A DNA stretch of 64,000 bases, from the NCBI GenBank assembly GCA_017979445.1, contig CM030708.1:31872721-31936720 (forward strand), in the 5' to 3' direction. The stretch comes from Akebia trifoliata (Eukaryota > Streptophyta > Magnoliopsida > Ranunculales > Lardizabalaceae). Below are positions 1 to 13,440 of this stretch, piece by piece; the stretch's first letter is position 1, and each line of letters begins with the position of its first letter. Below the pieces are notes generated by a model. The model ran no database searches and had not been told where the DNA came from. It saw only the letters and a list, made by a program, of their open reading frames with translations. Both the position numbers and the translations under genes were made by a program.

Positions 1-609
1 CTTTTCCTTTTGTCTTTCTTGGATTCAGGCATATCAGATTTGGACTATAGAGATATTTTCTCTCTTTTAGTTTGTCTTTCCCATCTATCTATCACTGGTA
101 ACATCCACTCGTATTTAATGGTGTCCACTTCCATACAACCTGCCAATGCATTTAAATTCCAAAAATATTCCATGGAAGCTTACCACTCTTGTGTAAGAAC
201 AGCTCCAAAACAAAGCCTATTGAAACAAACATAAAAAATCTCCTAAAGATGTATATTATACATTTAGAGTTCCCACTTTGTGAACAAAATACCAACACTA
301 CCAAATTTCAGGCTCATTAGAAGTGAAGAACTATGAGACATAATGTAAAACAACACAAATAAAGATGGTTAGATTGGAACTTTGAGGGTGGACAAATAGC
401 CAGACAAATAGATATATATTATATCTCAAAGGACATATAAGAGCAAATTAAGAGGAGCATTGAATAAAGGTACATGATCCAATGCATCTCATGCACTTTT
501 TTAGAGTGCATACATATCTAATTATCTCTTCTTAATAATCTAAGATTCTCTATAACAACATTTTAATTGAAAAAGGAGAAGAAGAAGAGAGTTAAAATGA
601 AATTATTAC
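1..609 (-). other. IDD gene intron 3 (partial)
   Basis: This stretch follows the third coding exon of the IDD gene on the minus strand and starts with a GTAATAAT-type donor at 609-608. The family's large last exon should open with a block like RRDSFITHRAFCD. I cannot find it in any frame here, so it lies beyond the left edge. Nothing else is recognisable; the sequence is AT-rich. Confidence 0.7.
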
Positions 610-1511
610 CTTGTAAAAAGGGTTCCACATCCACATCTGTATTCTCGAGTTCCACAGATTTTTCCATGTGCCTTCCAATCAGATTGTACAGCATACCTCT
701 TTGTACATTTCTCACACTTCCATATCTTCTCCCCATGTTTTCTAGAAAAGTGTTTTTTAATTCCTGTAGGAAAAAAAATTTTCATTGAAATTCTAGATAG
801 GATTACATTAGTCCTAGAGGGTATATAGAGATTCAAATTTCAAAAGAGACCACAGATATGGAAGGATAATTAATCAATCTAATCTAATTCCTATTGTAAT
901 AATTAATTAGATTCACCGATAATGATACGGTGTATCTCATTCACCATAATACAATACACCTTGATTCTTTAACAATACCTGTTAGATCACCCAACGCCCT
1001 TGAAGGGTGGTGGTGGATGCATGACGTTTCAGGACAAACATAGACTTTCTTCCTTATTTCTTGAGTTGATCTTTGCTTGAGCTTCCATGGGAGGTTGTGG
1101 CCTCTTCTATGAAGCTGCAAGTTCTGATCCCGCTGGAATCCCTTATTGCAAACCTCACAAATAAATCTATTAGTAGCCATTAAAGATTTTGGAGATAAAG
1201 CTATAACTTCGGCCTCTGGGTCTGAAACCATCAAAAGAAACAAACACATATATGATATAAGTAAAGATCAAAATGAATCTAACCCAACAAAAAAAACAAT
1301 AGAAAAAACGTTAGAGAGAAACAAAGAGATGAGGGAAAAAATTACCTGGATTTCCAGGCAGATTTCTTTTCTTTCTAATCTTGGGTGGCTCCTGTGGAGA
1401 CATGGTTGAGTAAAGATTGCTCAAGGCACTTAAATCTTGAGCTCGATTACTGGAAGAAGCACTTGCTTCCTCAGATAGAGAAGTTGAATTGGAGATTGAT
1501 GCAGGCAACAT
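610..1511 (-). CDS. INDETERMINATE-DOMAIN (IDD) C2H2 zinc-finger transcription factor, 3' part missing
   Basis: Plant-specific nuclear transcription factor. Three coding exons are visible: 1511-1346, 1221-979 and 763-610, joined in one frame by GT-AG introns and giving about 187 residues. The protein starts MLPASISNSTS. A basic stretch (KIRKKRNLPGNP, likely nuclear localisation signal) precedes the ID domain: finger 1 (C2H2, FICEVCNKGFQRDQNLQLH), finger 2 (VYVCPETSC ... KKHFSRKH), finger 3 (C2HC, WKCEKCTKRYAVQSDWKAH) and the start of finger 4 (YRCGCGTLFTR). The linker GDLTG/IKKHF is split by intron 2, as expected for the family. The C-terminal exon is off the left edge. The start at 1511 is preferred over the in-frame ATG at 1532, because CTTTACAG directly upstream looks like the acceptor of a 5'UTR intron. 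Finger 2 reads HHHPSRALG where relatives usually have HHDPSRALG. The fold call is sure; the subfamily is not. Confidence 0.93.
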
Positions 1512-2880
<1,369 letters not shown>

Positions 2881-2907
2881 GAGGTGGTGTAACTATTTTC
2901 TATTCTC

Positions 2908-2914
2908 TTTTATA
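2908..2914 (-). promoter_or_regulatory. candidate TATA box of the IDD gene
   Basis: The minus strand reads GGATATAAAAGAG, a good TATA match about 1.4 kb upstream of the start codon. It would give a transcription start near 2880. No transcript evidence is available. Confidence 0.3.
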
Positions 2915-4022
2915 TCCCTTTGTTGTCATTCTCTTCTACCTTAGTCTATAGTTATTAAAGTACAAAAGCAAAACCCCACCGTCGAGAATTTTGATGGCCT
3001 CTTTTACCCCTTTTTTTTATTATTCCTAACCCAGACCTAAAGTCAGTGGGAAAGAGTGACTAAACTGCCTATTCTACCCCTATAAATTTTGAAGACTTCT
3101 GCATGACTTTCTTGGAATTAGACAAAAAGGTAGGGGTAAAAATGTTATGTGCTGGATTCTCTTTCTAGAGGGCATGCGTGCCCTTAACGTGGCAGCCCTT
3201 TAGTCTTAACGGCCAGAGGACAACCATGCAACCCTAATCCATTGAACAAGGTTCATGGCCCCCATCCAATTTTTTTTTTTTTTTTTAGCCCCAAATCAAG
3301 CCCTCATTAAATATGGCCAAATATTTTCCTCTTTTGATCCTTGGAATCCAATGTGAGTTTGTTCTAATCCACACAAGAGTACCAATGGGTCGGGTCGGGG
3401 TTTGGCTTTTTGATTTGACCCGGCCGCTCGGTGGGACCCACATTGGCATCCTAATCTGCATTAGAGGGTTGGTAGGCAAATTCACTCCTTTTCGAGTACA
3501 AATTTGTTATTCTAATATGTAGCCATTTAGCTGTTAAAATCAATCATGAAGAGACGTGTGGCAACATCTTTTTTATTTACATCATAGTATACACCTGATA
3601 CTCGAGGAATTACGAATCATACGATTGATGTTCTCGGTGGGACTACATTTGGTATAGGAAGTTGTTTAGCCTTGTTTGTGGCCTGTAGCACTTTAGACGT
3701 TACTCAAATGGTAGTAGGTGAGGGCGATGTTTCTAAAGTTTGTTTGTCAGACCTTAGTCATGAGACGCGTTAGCATCGTTGGCAAGGCAGGGTGCATCAT
3801 GCACGTGCACAAGATACTCTTTACATAATTACAAAAAGAATTAACTGTCTCATTAATAATAATAATAATAAAAGATTTTAAGAAAAAAAAAGATTTTTAA
3901 AATTTAATGAATTATTAAAGCGTTATAATAGGATAGCGGTGGGGTTGGTGAAAAGTAAAATTCAGTAACACCCCTTGCAAAATTGGTGATATGAGGCTTA
4001 CCCCCTTGACCAAAAGTCAGTG
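2915..4022. other. intergenic, no gene seen
   Basis: AT-rich intergenic DNA with a poly-T run near 3270-3286 and a short GC-rich island around 3385-3440. No convincing coding region or transposon end was recognised. Confidence 0.5.
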
Positions 4023-4199
4023 TTTTTTTTTTTTTTTGGAAGATTAAAGGGGCCCCTCTATGCCCAGAGGCTTCCTTATATACATTTTCCCTAAGACGAC
4101 TTGAGAGATCCCTATACTCAAAGAGAATTCTACCTGTCGTGGGAAGGAAAGAGGCTAAAAAATATGCTGCTTGGTTGCATTATCTAAAATAGAACTTGA

Positions 4200-7100
4200 A
4201 CTTAATTTGATGGAAAGATGAAGCTTTAGCTCTTATGGCTTTGACCAACCTCTCTTCCCTCCATGGAATAACGTACTTCCCCTTGATGCACTCAATTGCC
4301 ACCTTAAAATCTGATTTCAGTTGCAGATGCTGGATATTCTCTTCTGCTACTATTATCATGCCCTTTAGGATTGCTTGAAGCTCGTGGAAAAGGACAGACT
4401 TTCTTTACGTATGCTCATATAGGGCCCTGACTGTAATGCCATTGCTATATCTGATCATGACTCTTTCTCCTCCAACATCCCCTCCTAGGGATCCATATGT
4501 ATTCAAGACATGGAATTCCTCTACGGGTTTGTCCCATTTGTACTTCACAAGGGTTCTAACCTCAAACTTCGACGAGAGGCTCCATAAAGTCATGAAGTTC
4601 CTTGAGTAGGCATTATCTTTGACGTTGGCTAGCAAGCCTTGGAATCTCATCTAGACATCTTTAACAATTAAGGACTCTAGTAGCTCTAGAGGGTTGTAGC
4701 TGTTCTGGAAAAGTCTTCTACATCTTTCAGCCCACAAGTGGTATATGAAGGCGTTGAAGGCAAGATTTTTCATGATGGTTATCATAGATTTACCTCTAAA
4801 GTTGATGCTTGCCTATTTTACTTCTTCTCTCTAGTCTCTGTTCGAGTGACTAATACATGATCTCTTTAAGATCTTCTGCTAGAGCTTAAAGGAGAACTCA
4901 CACCCTAAAAACAAATGATCTTCATCTTCTGTCGAGTTTCTGTAAAAATAACAACATGATGTCTAGATGATACCTTTCTCCTTCATCCTATCTTGGGTCT
5001 TAAGGCCCTTGCTAAGACATAGTTAAGAGGTAGCATTGTGCCATTTGATATTGTTTGGGAACCACACCAAGCTATGCCACCTGACTTGAGGAGAAGGAGG
5101 TTTAATGCTTTTATAGACTGACTTCATGGTGAACATACCTTTGGGGTCAGGGGTCCCATATAACTTTGTCTTTCTCAGTGCAATCCAATTCCAAGGCACT
5201 GATCTACTGTTATATCCTCCTAGAGAGGCCGCAAGGTGGTAAGGCATGTGTCATCGCTTATTCAAGATCAAGCTGTTGACCTTAGCTTTTTTGTGCAAGT
5301 TGTTATCATAAGGGTTGTGCTGTAAAGTATTTAGAATTACCCCCTATCCAACCATGGGTCCTGCCAAATAAATGTATCGTCGCCATCACCAACTTGTGTA
5401 CAATCCAGTCTCGGACAGTCTCCTTTAGTTGAAGAATTTTCCTCCACATCCAAGAGGCATCGTTGTGTTTTATGGGCAATGTCCAGAAAATTTTCCTTTT
5501 AATCATGTTTTTCTTGATCTACTCCATCCAAATTATTCTCTTGTTTGATGCGATATCCCATATCTTCCTAGCTATACCCTCCTTGTTTTGAATCTCCAAC
5601 TCACAGAATCCTATTCCTCCTCTTTCTTATCTCTTGTTATCTTCTTCCAATTGATGTAGTGCATCTTATTGCTCATGTTCAGACTAGCCCACAAGAATCT
5701 CGCGCAAATACTTTTGATCCCTTTCAACACTTTCTTAGGCAGCATCAACACATTAGACCAATAGACCTGCATGCTGCTGATCACCAACTTGATAAGCTCC
5801 ATCCACCCAATTAAGGATAGAAATCTCACCTTCCAAGTCTTTATCTTGCTTGTGATCTTAGTGATAAGGGTTGGCAATCAGCTAACTTTAGTTTTGAAGA
5901 AATGAGGGGCAATCCGAGATATTTAACAGGGAGAGAGGCTTCACTAATTTGCAGTATATTGTTGATTTTAATTTTGTCACTAGTACTTATCCCTACACAA
6001 TAGATGCTATTTTTCTGAAGGTTTATATTCACTCCCATTGTGTTACTAAACCACTTAAGAGCTTTCCTGTTGGTTATTGTTGATTTGGGGGTGTCTTTGA
6101 AGAAGAGCATGAAGTCGTCTAAAAAATCAAGTAACTAATTTTCAGGGCTTTGCACTTTTTCATAAGCTCTATGTTTTCTTTTTAGGTGAGGTCCTCAAGC
6201 TTGGCTGTCAGCAACTCTATTACTAGAATGAATAAGGGGAGATTGGATTTCCCTGGTGGATTCCTTTTCTACCTTAGAAATAGCCTTTCAACCCTCCATT
6301 TATTGTGACTGAGTACATAGGCGTGGACATGCATCCCCATATCCATGCAATGAAGTTGTTGGGGGAAATTCATCATTTCAAGGTAGTAGATAATCGCCTC
6401 CCAAGCCACTGAGTCATAGGTTTTTTTCAAATCCACTTTGGCCACACAATTGGGAAGCCCCCTATCTCTATGAAAGTTTCTAACAAGCTCATGAAAAAGC
6501 ATTATGTTATCTTTTATAGATCTTCCTTGGATGAAAGTTGATTGGAAGGGACTGACTAGCTTGTTCAGAGTCCTTTGAGCTTGTTAGCTAGAATCTTCGA
6601 GATACATTTGTATAACACGTTGCAGCAAGCTATGGGTTTGAACTCATTTATGGTGGTGGGTCTTTCAATTTTTGAGATGAGAGTTAAAATAATAGCATTC
6701 ACTTCTCTCACCAGCTTGCCCTTTTGAAAATAGAATTGTATAACAACCATAATATCACTTTTGATGATATTTCATGTTTTATGGAAGAAGGTAGTCGTAT
6801 ACCCACCTGGGCCCGAGGCTTTGTCCCTATTGATGGAGTATATAACTCTAATGATTTCCTCTTCACTCACAGGAAGGAGTAGCTCATTGGTTAAGAGCGA
6901 CTCATATTGGTTTTAGATTTGGCCGCATACAGGTTTTTATAGAATCTAAGGATTTTTGCTTCCAACCCCTCTTCATTCTCTACCTTGTTCCACTCCTGTC
7001 TTGCAGTGAGGTGATTTTGTTCCTAAATCTTCTAGCCAACCAAGATTTGTGGAAGAAATGAGTGTTAAAGTCTCCCACCTTGAGCTAGTTGACTCTAGAC

Positions 7101-8150
7101 TGCTGCTGTCTCCTCTCTTTTTGCAACTTCATAGTAGTTTTTAGCAACTCTTTTCTTTTTTCTGCCAATATATATTTTTGGACCTTTTGAAGATGTTGGA
7201 ATGTTTGCATAGATTTTTTCTTTTCATCTCCAAAGAGGTTGGTGCTCTAGGCATTTATGACTGTCTTTAGTCTTTTTAACTTGAGAACCACCTTGTACAT
7301 TAGGTTCCCTCTCATAGGACCTTCCCAGCTGTTTCTTACCACACCCAAGAACGAGTTGTCCTCTGCCCAAAAATTGAAAATTTTAAAGGGCCTTAGCTTT
7401 TTGACATCAATACCACCCAAGGTAACAACCATAAAGTAGTGATTTGAGGTCCCTAGAGGAAGAAAATCAACCTCGGAGTTGTTAAAAGCCTCTATCCAGT
7501 TAATATTGGTGAGCACCTTATCTAACTTGGAAAAAATTCTTCTATTATCCTGCTTGTTGCACCAAGTAAGCTAGCAACCCCTTGCTTTAGGGTCCATAAG
7601 GCTAGTCTTTTGAAGACACTTCTTAAGATCCTCGACATAAGTATTTGTGACTCTTCTACCTTCTATCTTCTCCCATTGGGAAGTAATGGCATTGAAATCC
7701 CCCATAACTATCTAAGGGAGATCAGTGTGGGTTGCTATGCATTCTAACTCCTTCCAAGCCCACTTCCTTTCAAGTCTAGCTTTCAGCCCATAAATCATAG
7801 TCATGAGGAATTGGTGCCACTCCTTATGGCTCCCTTTCATAGTAATCAACTAGTCTAATTCATAAATCAGCTCCAACTTGACCATACTGATGTTCCAACC
7901 GATCGATATGCTTCCCTTCAAGGCATTGGCGTAGTTATCTTCCATTTTCTAATTAGGTTACATATTTCTCGTAGTGCTAGCTTTATTGATTTCCCTTACT
8001 ATTGTTTTCATGATCCCTATAATATCTATTTGGTTCTTCTTAATGAATCTCCTAACCTCTTGTTGTTTCAGAGGGTCGTTCATCCCTCTAATGTTCCAGG
8101 CAACGCATTTTATTGAGAAATCTGTGTCAGCCCCTTCCTTCTTTTCATCA
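4200..8150 (-). pseudogene. LINE ORF2-like polyprotein (endonuclease-RT-RNase H), broken
   Basis: The endonuclease start is clear near 8110 (VAWNIRGMNDPLKQQEV ... IDIIGIMKT). RT blocks follow: FKPIACCNVLYKCISKILAN near 6600-6660, the DLKKTYDSVAWEAI block near 6400-6450, and a KYLGLPLISSKLKL thumb/connection block near 5900. A zf-RVT region lies at about 5000-5500. The RNase H remnant near 4400-4530 (LNTYGSLGGD ... IRYSNGITVRALYEH) has lost the usual Asp of the LNTDGS motif. Its C-terminal part (FHELQAILKGMI) continues to about 4200 in another frame. The pieces lie in different frames with internal stops. Confidence 0.87.
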
Positions 8151-8729
8151 TGTGCCTTTCCATGGTAATATTGTTCCTTCATGGCTCTCATTGTCTCCTT
8201 GATGTGCAACAGAGATGGGAGTACGTTGGTTTGCTTCATTGAAAATTCGTCCACCTTCAATTTATTGAAATCTTTACTACCCCACTTATGAATTTCAACA
8301 CTCGTGTTGTCTTCCTCATCCTGAATCGCTAGAAATCTATTGGAGGGAGTATTGGACTTGGAGTTGGGGATTTTAATTTTTCTTTTGTTGCTGTCTCTCT
8401 TAACTTGGGATTTTCTTTCCCCATGAGCCCTCTCATCAACCCCTCATCTCCCAGGAGTCTTGTTGCTAGTTTCCCCTTGCTTCTTAGTGTGAATCCTTGT
8501 ATGTGTTAGCTCTTCCCACTCCAATCTTTGTTTGGGATAGATTAACATCATTTTTCCTAGTTTGACCTTTCTCATTTTAATTATCTCTTTGGCTTGTATT
8601 AATTTGGGCAAAGCTAATTTTCCTGTTGTGCTTGTTGGGGATAGTAGTCTAGTCCTCCTTTTATCTTTTCTCGTCTTCTGTGTCTGTCGAACTTCCCTTC
8701 TCAGTTGTTGTGCCTGAAGTACTCTCTAT

Positions 8730-9725
8730 CTTGGTTTTCGTATGAGTGCAATGTCCTTCTATGTGGCCAAAGGTACATCAGGAAAGGCACCTAGGTGGCA
8801 TCCAATCATATTTAATGAAAACCTCAGCTTAAGCCTCATCCTTCACTTCCACATAGATCTTGCTGGGAAGATCCGTTGCAGCATTTATTTCCACACAGAC
8901 ACTAGCATAAGACAGCCTCATGAGGCCTTCAGTAACACTGTCCATAAACATGGGTTTTCCAATCAAGCTTGTCATGTAGCTTAGAGCTTCCGAGTGCCAG
9001 AATTGGTTAGGGAGATCATGGAGCTTGATCTAGGTAGGGATGACTATTGTTTCCAAATTTTCTAACTCTATCTTGTTCGCCAATTCCTTTAAGACTATAA
9101 GTCTTTCTGTAATAAATCATAGCCCCTCTTAGAGTACCTTCTGTCTGTCATTTTCATCCCTGAACTTAAAAAAGTATAATTTATTCCCTTTTAAGTAGGT
9201 TTCTAAGCTTCCTTTCGGTTCCAGAGTTTGTTGACTGTATTCTTCACCACTATGTAAGAGAACTTGTGTCCCAGAAAGTGACATACTAAGTTGTCATTCC
9301 ATTCTTCCTCTCCTTTTTTGAGTATTTCTTTGGGGCAAGAGATGAGATTTCTATTACTGTCAAGAGCTTGGGGATGGTAGGTCAGTTTTCCTTGTCCTCT
9401 AGCTGAGACTTTGGCTTTTGTTCCCACCAGCCCTGCCTAGGACGAAGCCTTGTTGTTGTTATTTGGAATGGGCACCTCCATGAGAAGTACTACTAAGGCT
9501 TCGTAGGTCCCAGTTACATGTTCCTGTGTTTGAACTACTGCAGTGGTCCCTCCCCTGGATGCTAATTCTGCCTCGTAACCTTTTGCCAAAGTCCTGGTGG
9601 GTTGGATGTCTTTCCTTCCTACAATGATCTCATATGGCTGAGCTTTTATGGAGTTGTTTTGCATAAGGTGATGTCTCTCCAAGTCATTTGTGTTATCTCC
9701 TATTTTTGGCATTTCGTTGAGCAAA
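8730..9725 (-). pseudogene. LINE ORF1/gag-like (DUF4283 plus zinc-knuckle region), broken
   Basis: A conserved segment at 9203-9427 (WNDNLVCHFLGHKFSYIVV ... VNKLWNRKEA) matches the DUF4283 domain found in plant LINE gag proteins. It is followed by frames resembling the region that precedes the zinc knuckle (SLIGKPMFMDSVTEGLMRLS, then WMPPRC and FGH near 8760-8960). Stops and shifts break the frame. The segment to its right (9437-9724) is open but unrecognised, and probably the N-terminus. Confidence 0.75.
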
Positions 9726-9730
9726 TACTA
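9726..9730. repeat. target-site duplication TACTA (left)
   Basis: TACTA directly precedes the TG start of the solo LTR and is repeated exactly at 12382-12386. Confidence 0.85.
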
Positions 9731-12381
9731 TGTAATGACTTGAAATCTTAAAATGTATCTTAAGGAAAGAATTTTATATCATAGATTCTTAATTTTTAAT
9801 ATTTGAAGAAAATTAACTTCACCAATAGAATTAGAAGGATCGAGAAACATACTTTAGCCTGTAAGCACGCCTAAATCTGAAGTCGATTGAAAAAGTTATC
9901 AAATTCTCGAGTTTCGCATTAGATATTTTCCCAATAGGTAAACGATACCTTAGAGACGTAATTTAAGAAAACCGATCATACCATTAAATTCGTGTCGAAA
10001 AATCACCCAAACTAGAGTATAAGTTTGTCCAATTCGGCATTCGAGAAAAATAATTCCCAAAATGACAAGTATGTCCCAACTTAAGTGATATAAATATCTA
10101 AATTCTATTAGAAAAATCAGATTTTTCTTATTCTCCTCTCCAAACAAATCTCAACCCTTTTTCTTCAATATTTGAAACTCAGATCTACACTAAACGAGAA
10201 CGATCCGAGCTTAGGCGCAAGAAGGAAAGTTGTTCCTCTCGCCGAGGGTTACGTGTGGACGCAAATAAATCCGATTTTCGCCGGAAGAAAATTTTGGAGA
10301 TTGGCCGGAGGCGATTTTAAAGTCCATTCAACCGTTGAAAATAGTTTGATGTAGGTTGCCTTCCCTTCTACCTTCTACTTATGCGATAATTTCATAGAAA
10401 ATCCATATGATTGTTGATAAATCGATTTTTTCATTAAATTTATACATATTTGAAAATTTTGAATCATGTTTGCATGCTTATTTATGATTGGTTTTAGTTC
10501 ATTTGATGTAATATAATCATTTTATAGTTAATATGATATTTAGATCGATTTTGGTCGAGTTTCGACGAAAAATCAGCAATTCAGAAAAGTATCCGAATGT
10601 TGAGTTTGGTTCTAATTTGTTTTGTGTTGCTTCCATATAGTATGTATACCCATTTCCTACATTTATTTCATTAAAAATAATTAAGTATTACTTTAAGTTC
10701 TTTAATAAATAAATAAATAGTTCGTTTTCAAATTCGACTTTGAAAAATCATTTTTTTTCAACACTTAGTTAAATTTTCATAGATTTCCAGCTTTTATGTC
10801 TTATGATTTTATCTTTGTTTTCGAGTCTCTCGACTCAACCAAAATCATCGAATGGAATTGGTTGATGCTTTATGGATTTCAAATTACTTTAAAGGTAAAA
10901 ATTACTTTAATAGATATGTAGGAAATTAGATGATAGATTGATCGATTTAATTGATTGATGGATAAAGAGAACATATGTTCTCGACTGATTGATGGGACAA
11001 TGCCTCCAGTTCTACGTAGTGGCCATGCCACGTAAAACGTAATAGATAAATAGAGGGATGAGATGGTTGGTGGATGAAAATGACAGATAACTGTCACTAG
11101 AGGGCACTACCAGATGTTGTTTGTATTTTTGATTAAAAGAAATGATATATTATATACAAAATAAATTATTTTGTTTACCAGTAAATGTTTGTAGAAAACC
11201 TATAAAGAGTGACGTGTTGCTGTGTATCCGGAAGCGACGAGTCAATTTAGGATAACACTAGATGTCATATGCTCTTCGGTAGTATGGGATACCTTAGAGC
11301 ATATTACAACTTATGAAATCCGAAAATTTCTCCTACTTATTTCCCCATGAACGTTGTGTGTAAAGGCGGTCTCTGTACAGTGTAGAGCTAGGCGAGGTTC
11401 ACATGTATTGCCTCTTGATAGGCTTCGACGAGAGTGGTCTTCTGGACTAGTTAGTGATCACTTTTAGTCTGTAGTTGTTAAACGGTCGACCTAACAGTTA
11501 GTTGAACTCAGTATTGGGTTCTTAGTCAACGGCCAGTCTGAGCTGGATAAATGGTCATCCAACCGTGGTATGCTAGACCGGCCACAAAATCAGATTATAA
11601 CGATGGGATTCCACATCGGAGGTTAAGTTTGGAATATCGTATTGCCATAGTCGAGGCGGTTATATCGACATGTTCCTCTGCTCTCTTATCGATTACACCG
11701 CCGTGTTCTTATTATGTATCTTTTTCTTATTTTGTAATGATTGATAGATGTTTTCATTTAAAAGATGCATATGTTACTTTAAATGATTGAAAATGATAGA
11801 TTGAAAGCTATTGTAACTGTTTACTGATTATGCTTAGAAATTTATCGTATGTTACATTATGAAAACTTGCATTTTTTAATTGTTCTGATGATTACTCGTG
11901 CATATATGACTCGCTGTTAGAACGACGTTCATCCTGCTGAGTAACATTCCCCTGTTATTCACCCTATTCTTCCCCTTTCAGATTATTCAGCTATTGAAGA
12001 GCCGTTCTTTGAGGAGTCTTTTGAGGAGGTCCTCGAGGAAGAACAAATTGATGTCTTGCCACCACCGTGTCTTTGAGGATTAGTAGGGAATCTTAGTGGT
12101 TTTTGTTTGTAGATAAGAAATATGTTAGTTTAGAAATTTTTGTAACCTGATGAATTATGAGATTTAGGATCTTGACTTATATCAGTATTTGTCGATTTCT
12201 TCCGCTTACTCTAGACTCTTATATATATGTTAGTCAAATGTTTATTCCGCTGCATATATTTTCTTTTCATAAGTATTATTATTTATGAATGTTCTATCAG
12301 GTTGTGTGATTGACTATCTCACACCTCGAAATTCTGACTAATGAATCATAGGGATTCGTGTTGGGATTTTGGGGCGTGACT
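9731..12381 (+). mobile_element. solo LTR, 2.65 kb, with 5-bp target duplication
   Basis: The element begins TGTAATGACTTGAAATC and ends TTTTGGGGCGTGACT, flanked by perfect TACTA duplications. Many plant LTRs of this type end CGTGACA, so the final A seems mutated to T. No tRNA primer-binding site follows the right end and no internal region or second LTR is present, so it is a solo LTR left by recombination. It sits at the 5' side of the decayed LINE and is younger than it. Inside is a 31-codon acidic ORF at 11981-12076 (DYSAIEEPFFEESFEEVLEE ... PPPCL) preceded by a pyrimidine-rich splice-acceptor-like CCCCTTTCAG. Orientation is inferred from the ends. Confidence 0.85.
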
Positions 12382-12386
12382 TACTA
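12382..12386. repeat. target-site duplication TACTA (right)
   Basis: Exact copy of 9726-9730, immediately after the LTR's last base. Confidence 0.85.
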
Positions 12387-12640
12387 TCCTTGTTCTCTCA
12401 TCAAAAGAGGTCATTCTTTGGTGGGAGTCAACAGCTTTCCCCTTTCCAAAAATTCCATGGGGCATACAGGGGTATTTCCAAACCCTCTCCTACCACATCA
12501 TCTGTTTCCCCTACCGCCGTTAATACCCCTCGACTATCCTCCTCCTCTTCTTGGCATCAGATTTACTCCTTTTCAGGATGTCCAGTGTTGTCCATCGTTT
12601 GTTGATTTCTTATTCTTTTCAATGCATGCCATTATTGTCG
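12387..12640 (-). other. possible 5' continuation of the LINE
   Basis: If the solo LTR is removed, this joins directly to the LINE's left-hand sequence. On the minus strand it is purine-rich and one frame gives a basic stretch (KRSKSDAKKRRRIVEGY), plausible for the start of a LINE ORF1. No diagnostic motif is present. Confidence 0.35.
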
Positions 12641-13130
12641 TCTGCTTATCTCAATTGTCAATCTATTTTGAGAAGTAACGATTTTAATGGCCATATTATG
12701 TAACAAGACGTATCTACTTTGTTGGTTCTCACACGTTGACGTGGGCACTAGTGTGTTCCAAATAATTTTCCATTGTGAATGATATATACCTCTGTCCCGA
12801 ATAGATTCCCAAGCCAATTTCGAGGAGAAATCCCCTGTAGAAAACTCCTTCTACATGAGCTTATTTGATAAGCTATTTTGTAAGCTTGAATGAAAGATGT
12901 CTTCTATAACTACCGAATTACCCACCATGGCATTTAGTCTAGCTTCAATCTATAAACCATTTCTCCAAACATCATGAATTTTGATTCTCTTATTAATTAA
13001 CCTCGAGGGAAGAAGACTCAATCAGGCCATCACCTCTCCAGTTATGAAGAAAAAAGAATACATCCCCCATCGTAGACAAGGTGCTTAGAGTTGAGCATAG
13101 TGTGGTGCATTAATATATTTATGCCTCTCG
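12640..13130 (-). pseudogene. LINE fragment, zf-RVT region
   Basis: Minus-strand frames give HNWRGDGLIESSSLE, then IKIHDVWRNGL, then GDFSSKLAWESI ... WKIIWNTLVP. This is the pre-zinc-finger and zf-RVT region of plant LINEs. Stops interrupt it. It belongs to a different copy from the 4-9.7 kb element, which already contains this region. Confidence 0.7.
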
Positions 13131-13149
13131 AACTAGAACTAACGGACTA

Positions 13150-13440
13150 CTAATCGTATTTTTTCCATTTAAAGGGAGATCATTTGGTGAGAAATATAAG
13201 GAAGATGAGGCTAAAGAAGCTCCACTATTGGCCAATCCATCGGCTACCATATTCCCTTCTCTATGCACATGATCAACTTTCCAATTAACTTAAGTCAAGC
13301 ATTTGAAAATTTGAAGCAACCATGGTCTTAATCTCCACAGAAGAATAATAACATTGAGGCCGTTAATAACCATGATCATATCCATACCCATGATCACCAC
13401 CAATCAAGGTCCATACAATCCTTAATTATCAATGCGGGAT
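13150..13440 (-). pseudogene. LINE fragment, RNase H C-terminus
   Basis: The minus strand encodes NWKVDHVHREGNMVADGLAN near 13220-13290, the typical end of an RVT_3-type RNase H domain. The upstream part is decayed. RNase H lies 5' of the zf-RVT fragment on this strand, the reverse of the order in an intact LINE, so the two pieces come from separate or rearranged copies. Confidence 0.75.

Larger units (their letters stand above)
4023..9725 (-). mobile_element. LINE (plant L1-type) retrotransposon, decayed
   Basis: A non-LTR retrotransposon reading right to left. In order it shows a DUF4283-like gag region, a zinc-knuckle region, an APE-type endonuclease, reverse transcriptase, zf-RVT and an RNase H tail. 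It ends in a 15-base poly-T (4023-4037), the minus-strand poly(A) tail. Frames are broken by many stops and shifts, so it is inactive. The 5' end may extend past 9725, because a solo LTR is inserted there and LINE-like sequence may resume at 12387. No target-site duplication could be found by eye. Confidence 0.88.

Noticed and set aside
4023..4037. Poly-T as a plain low-complexity run
   Set aside because: Its position directly after the RNase H tail and 3'UTR of the minus-strand LINE makes it the poly(A) tail.
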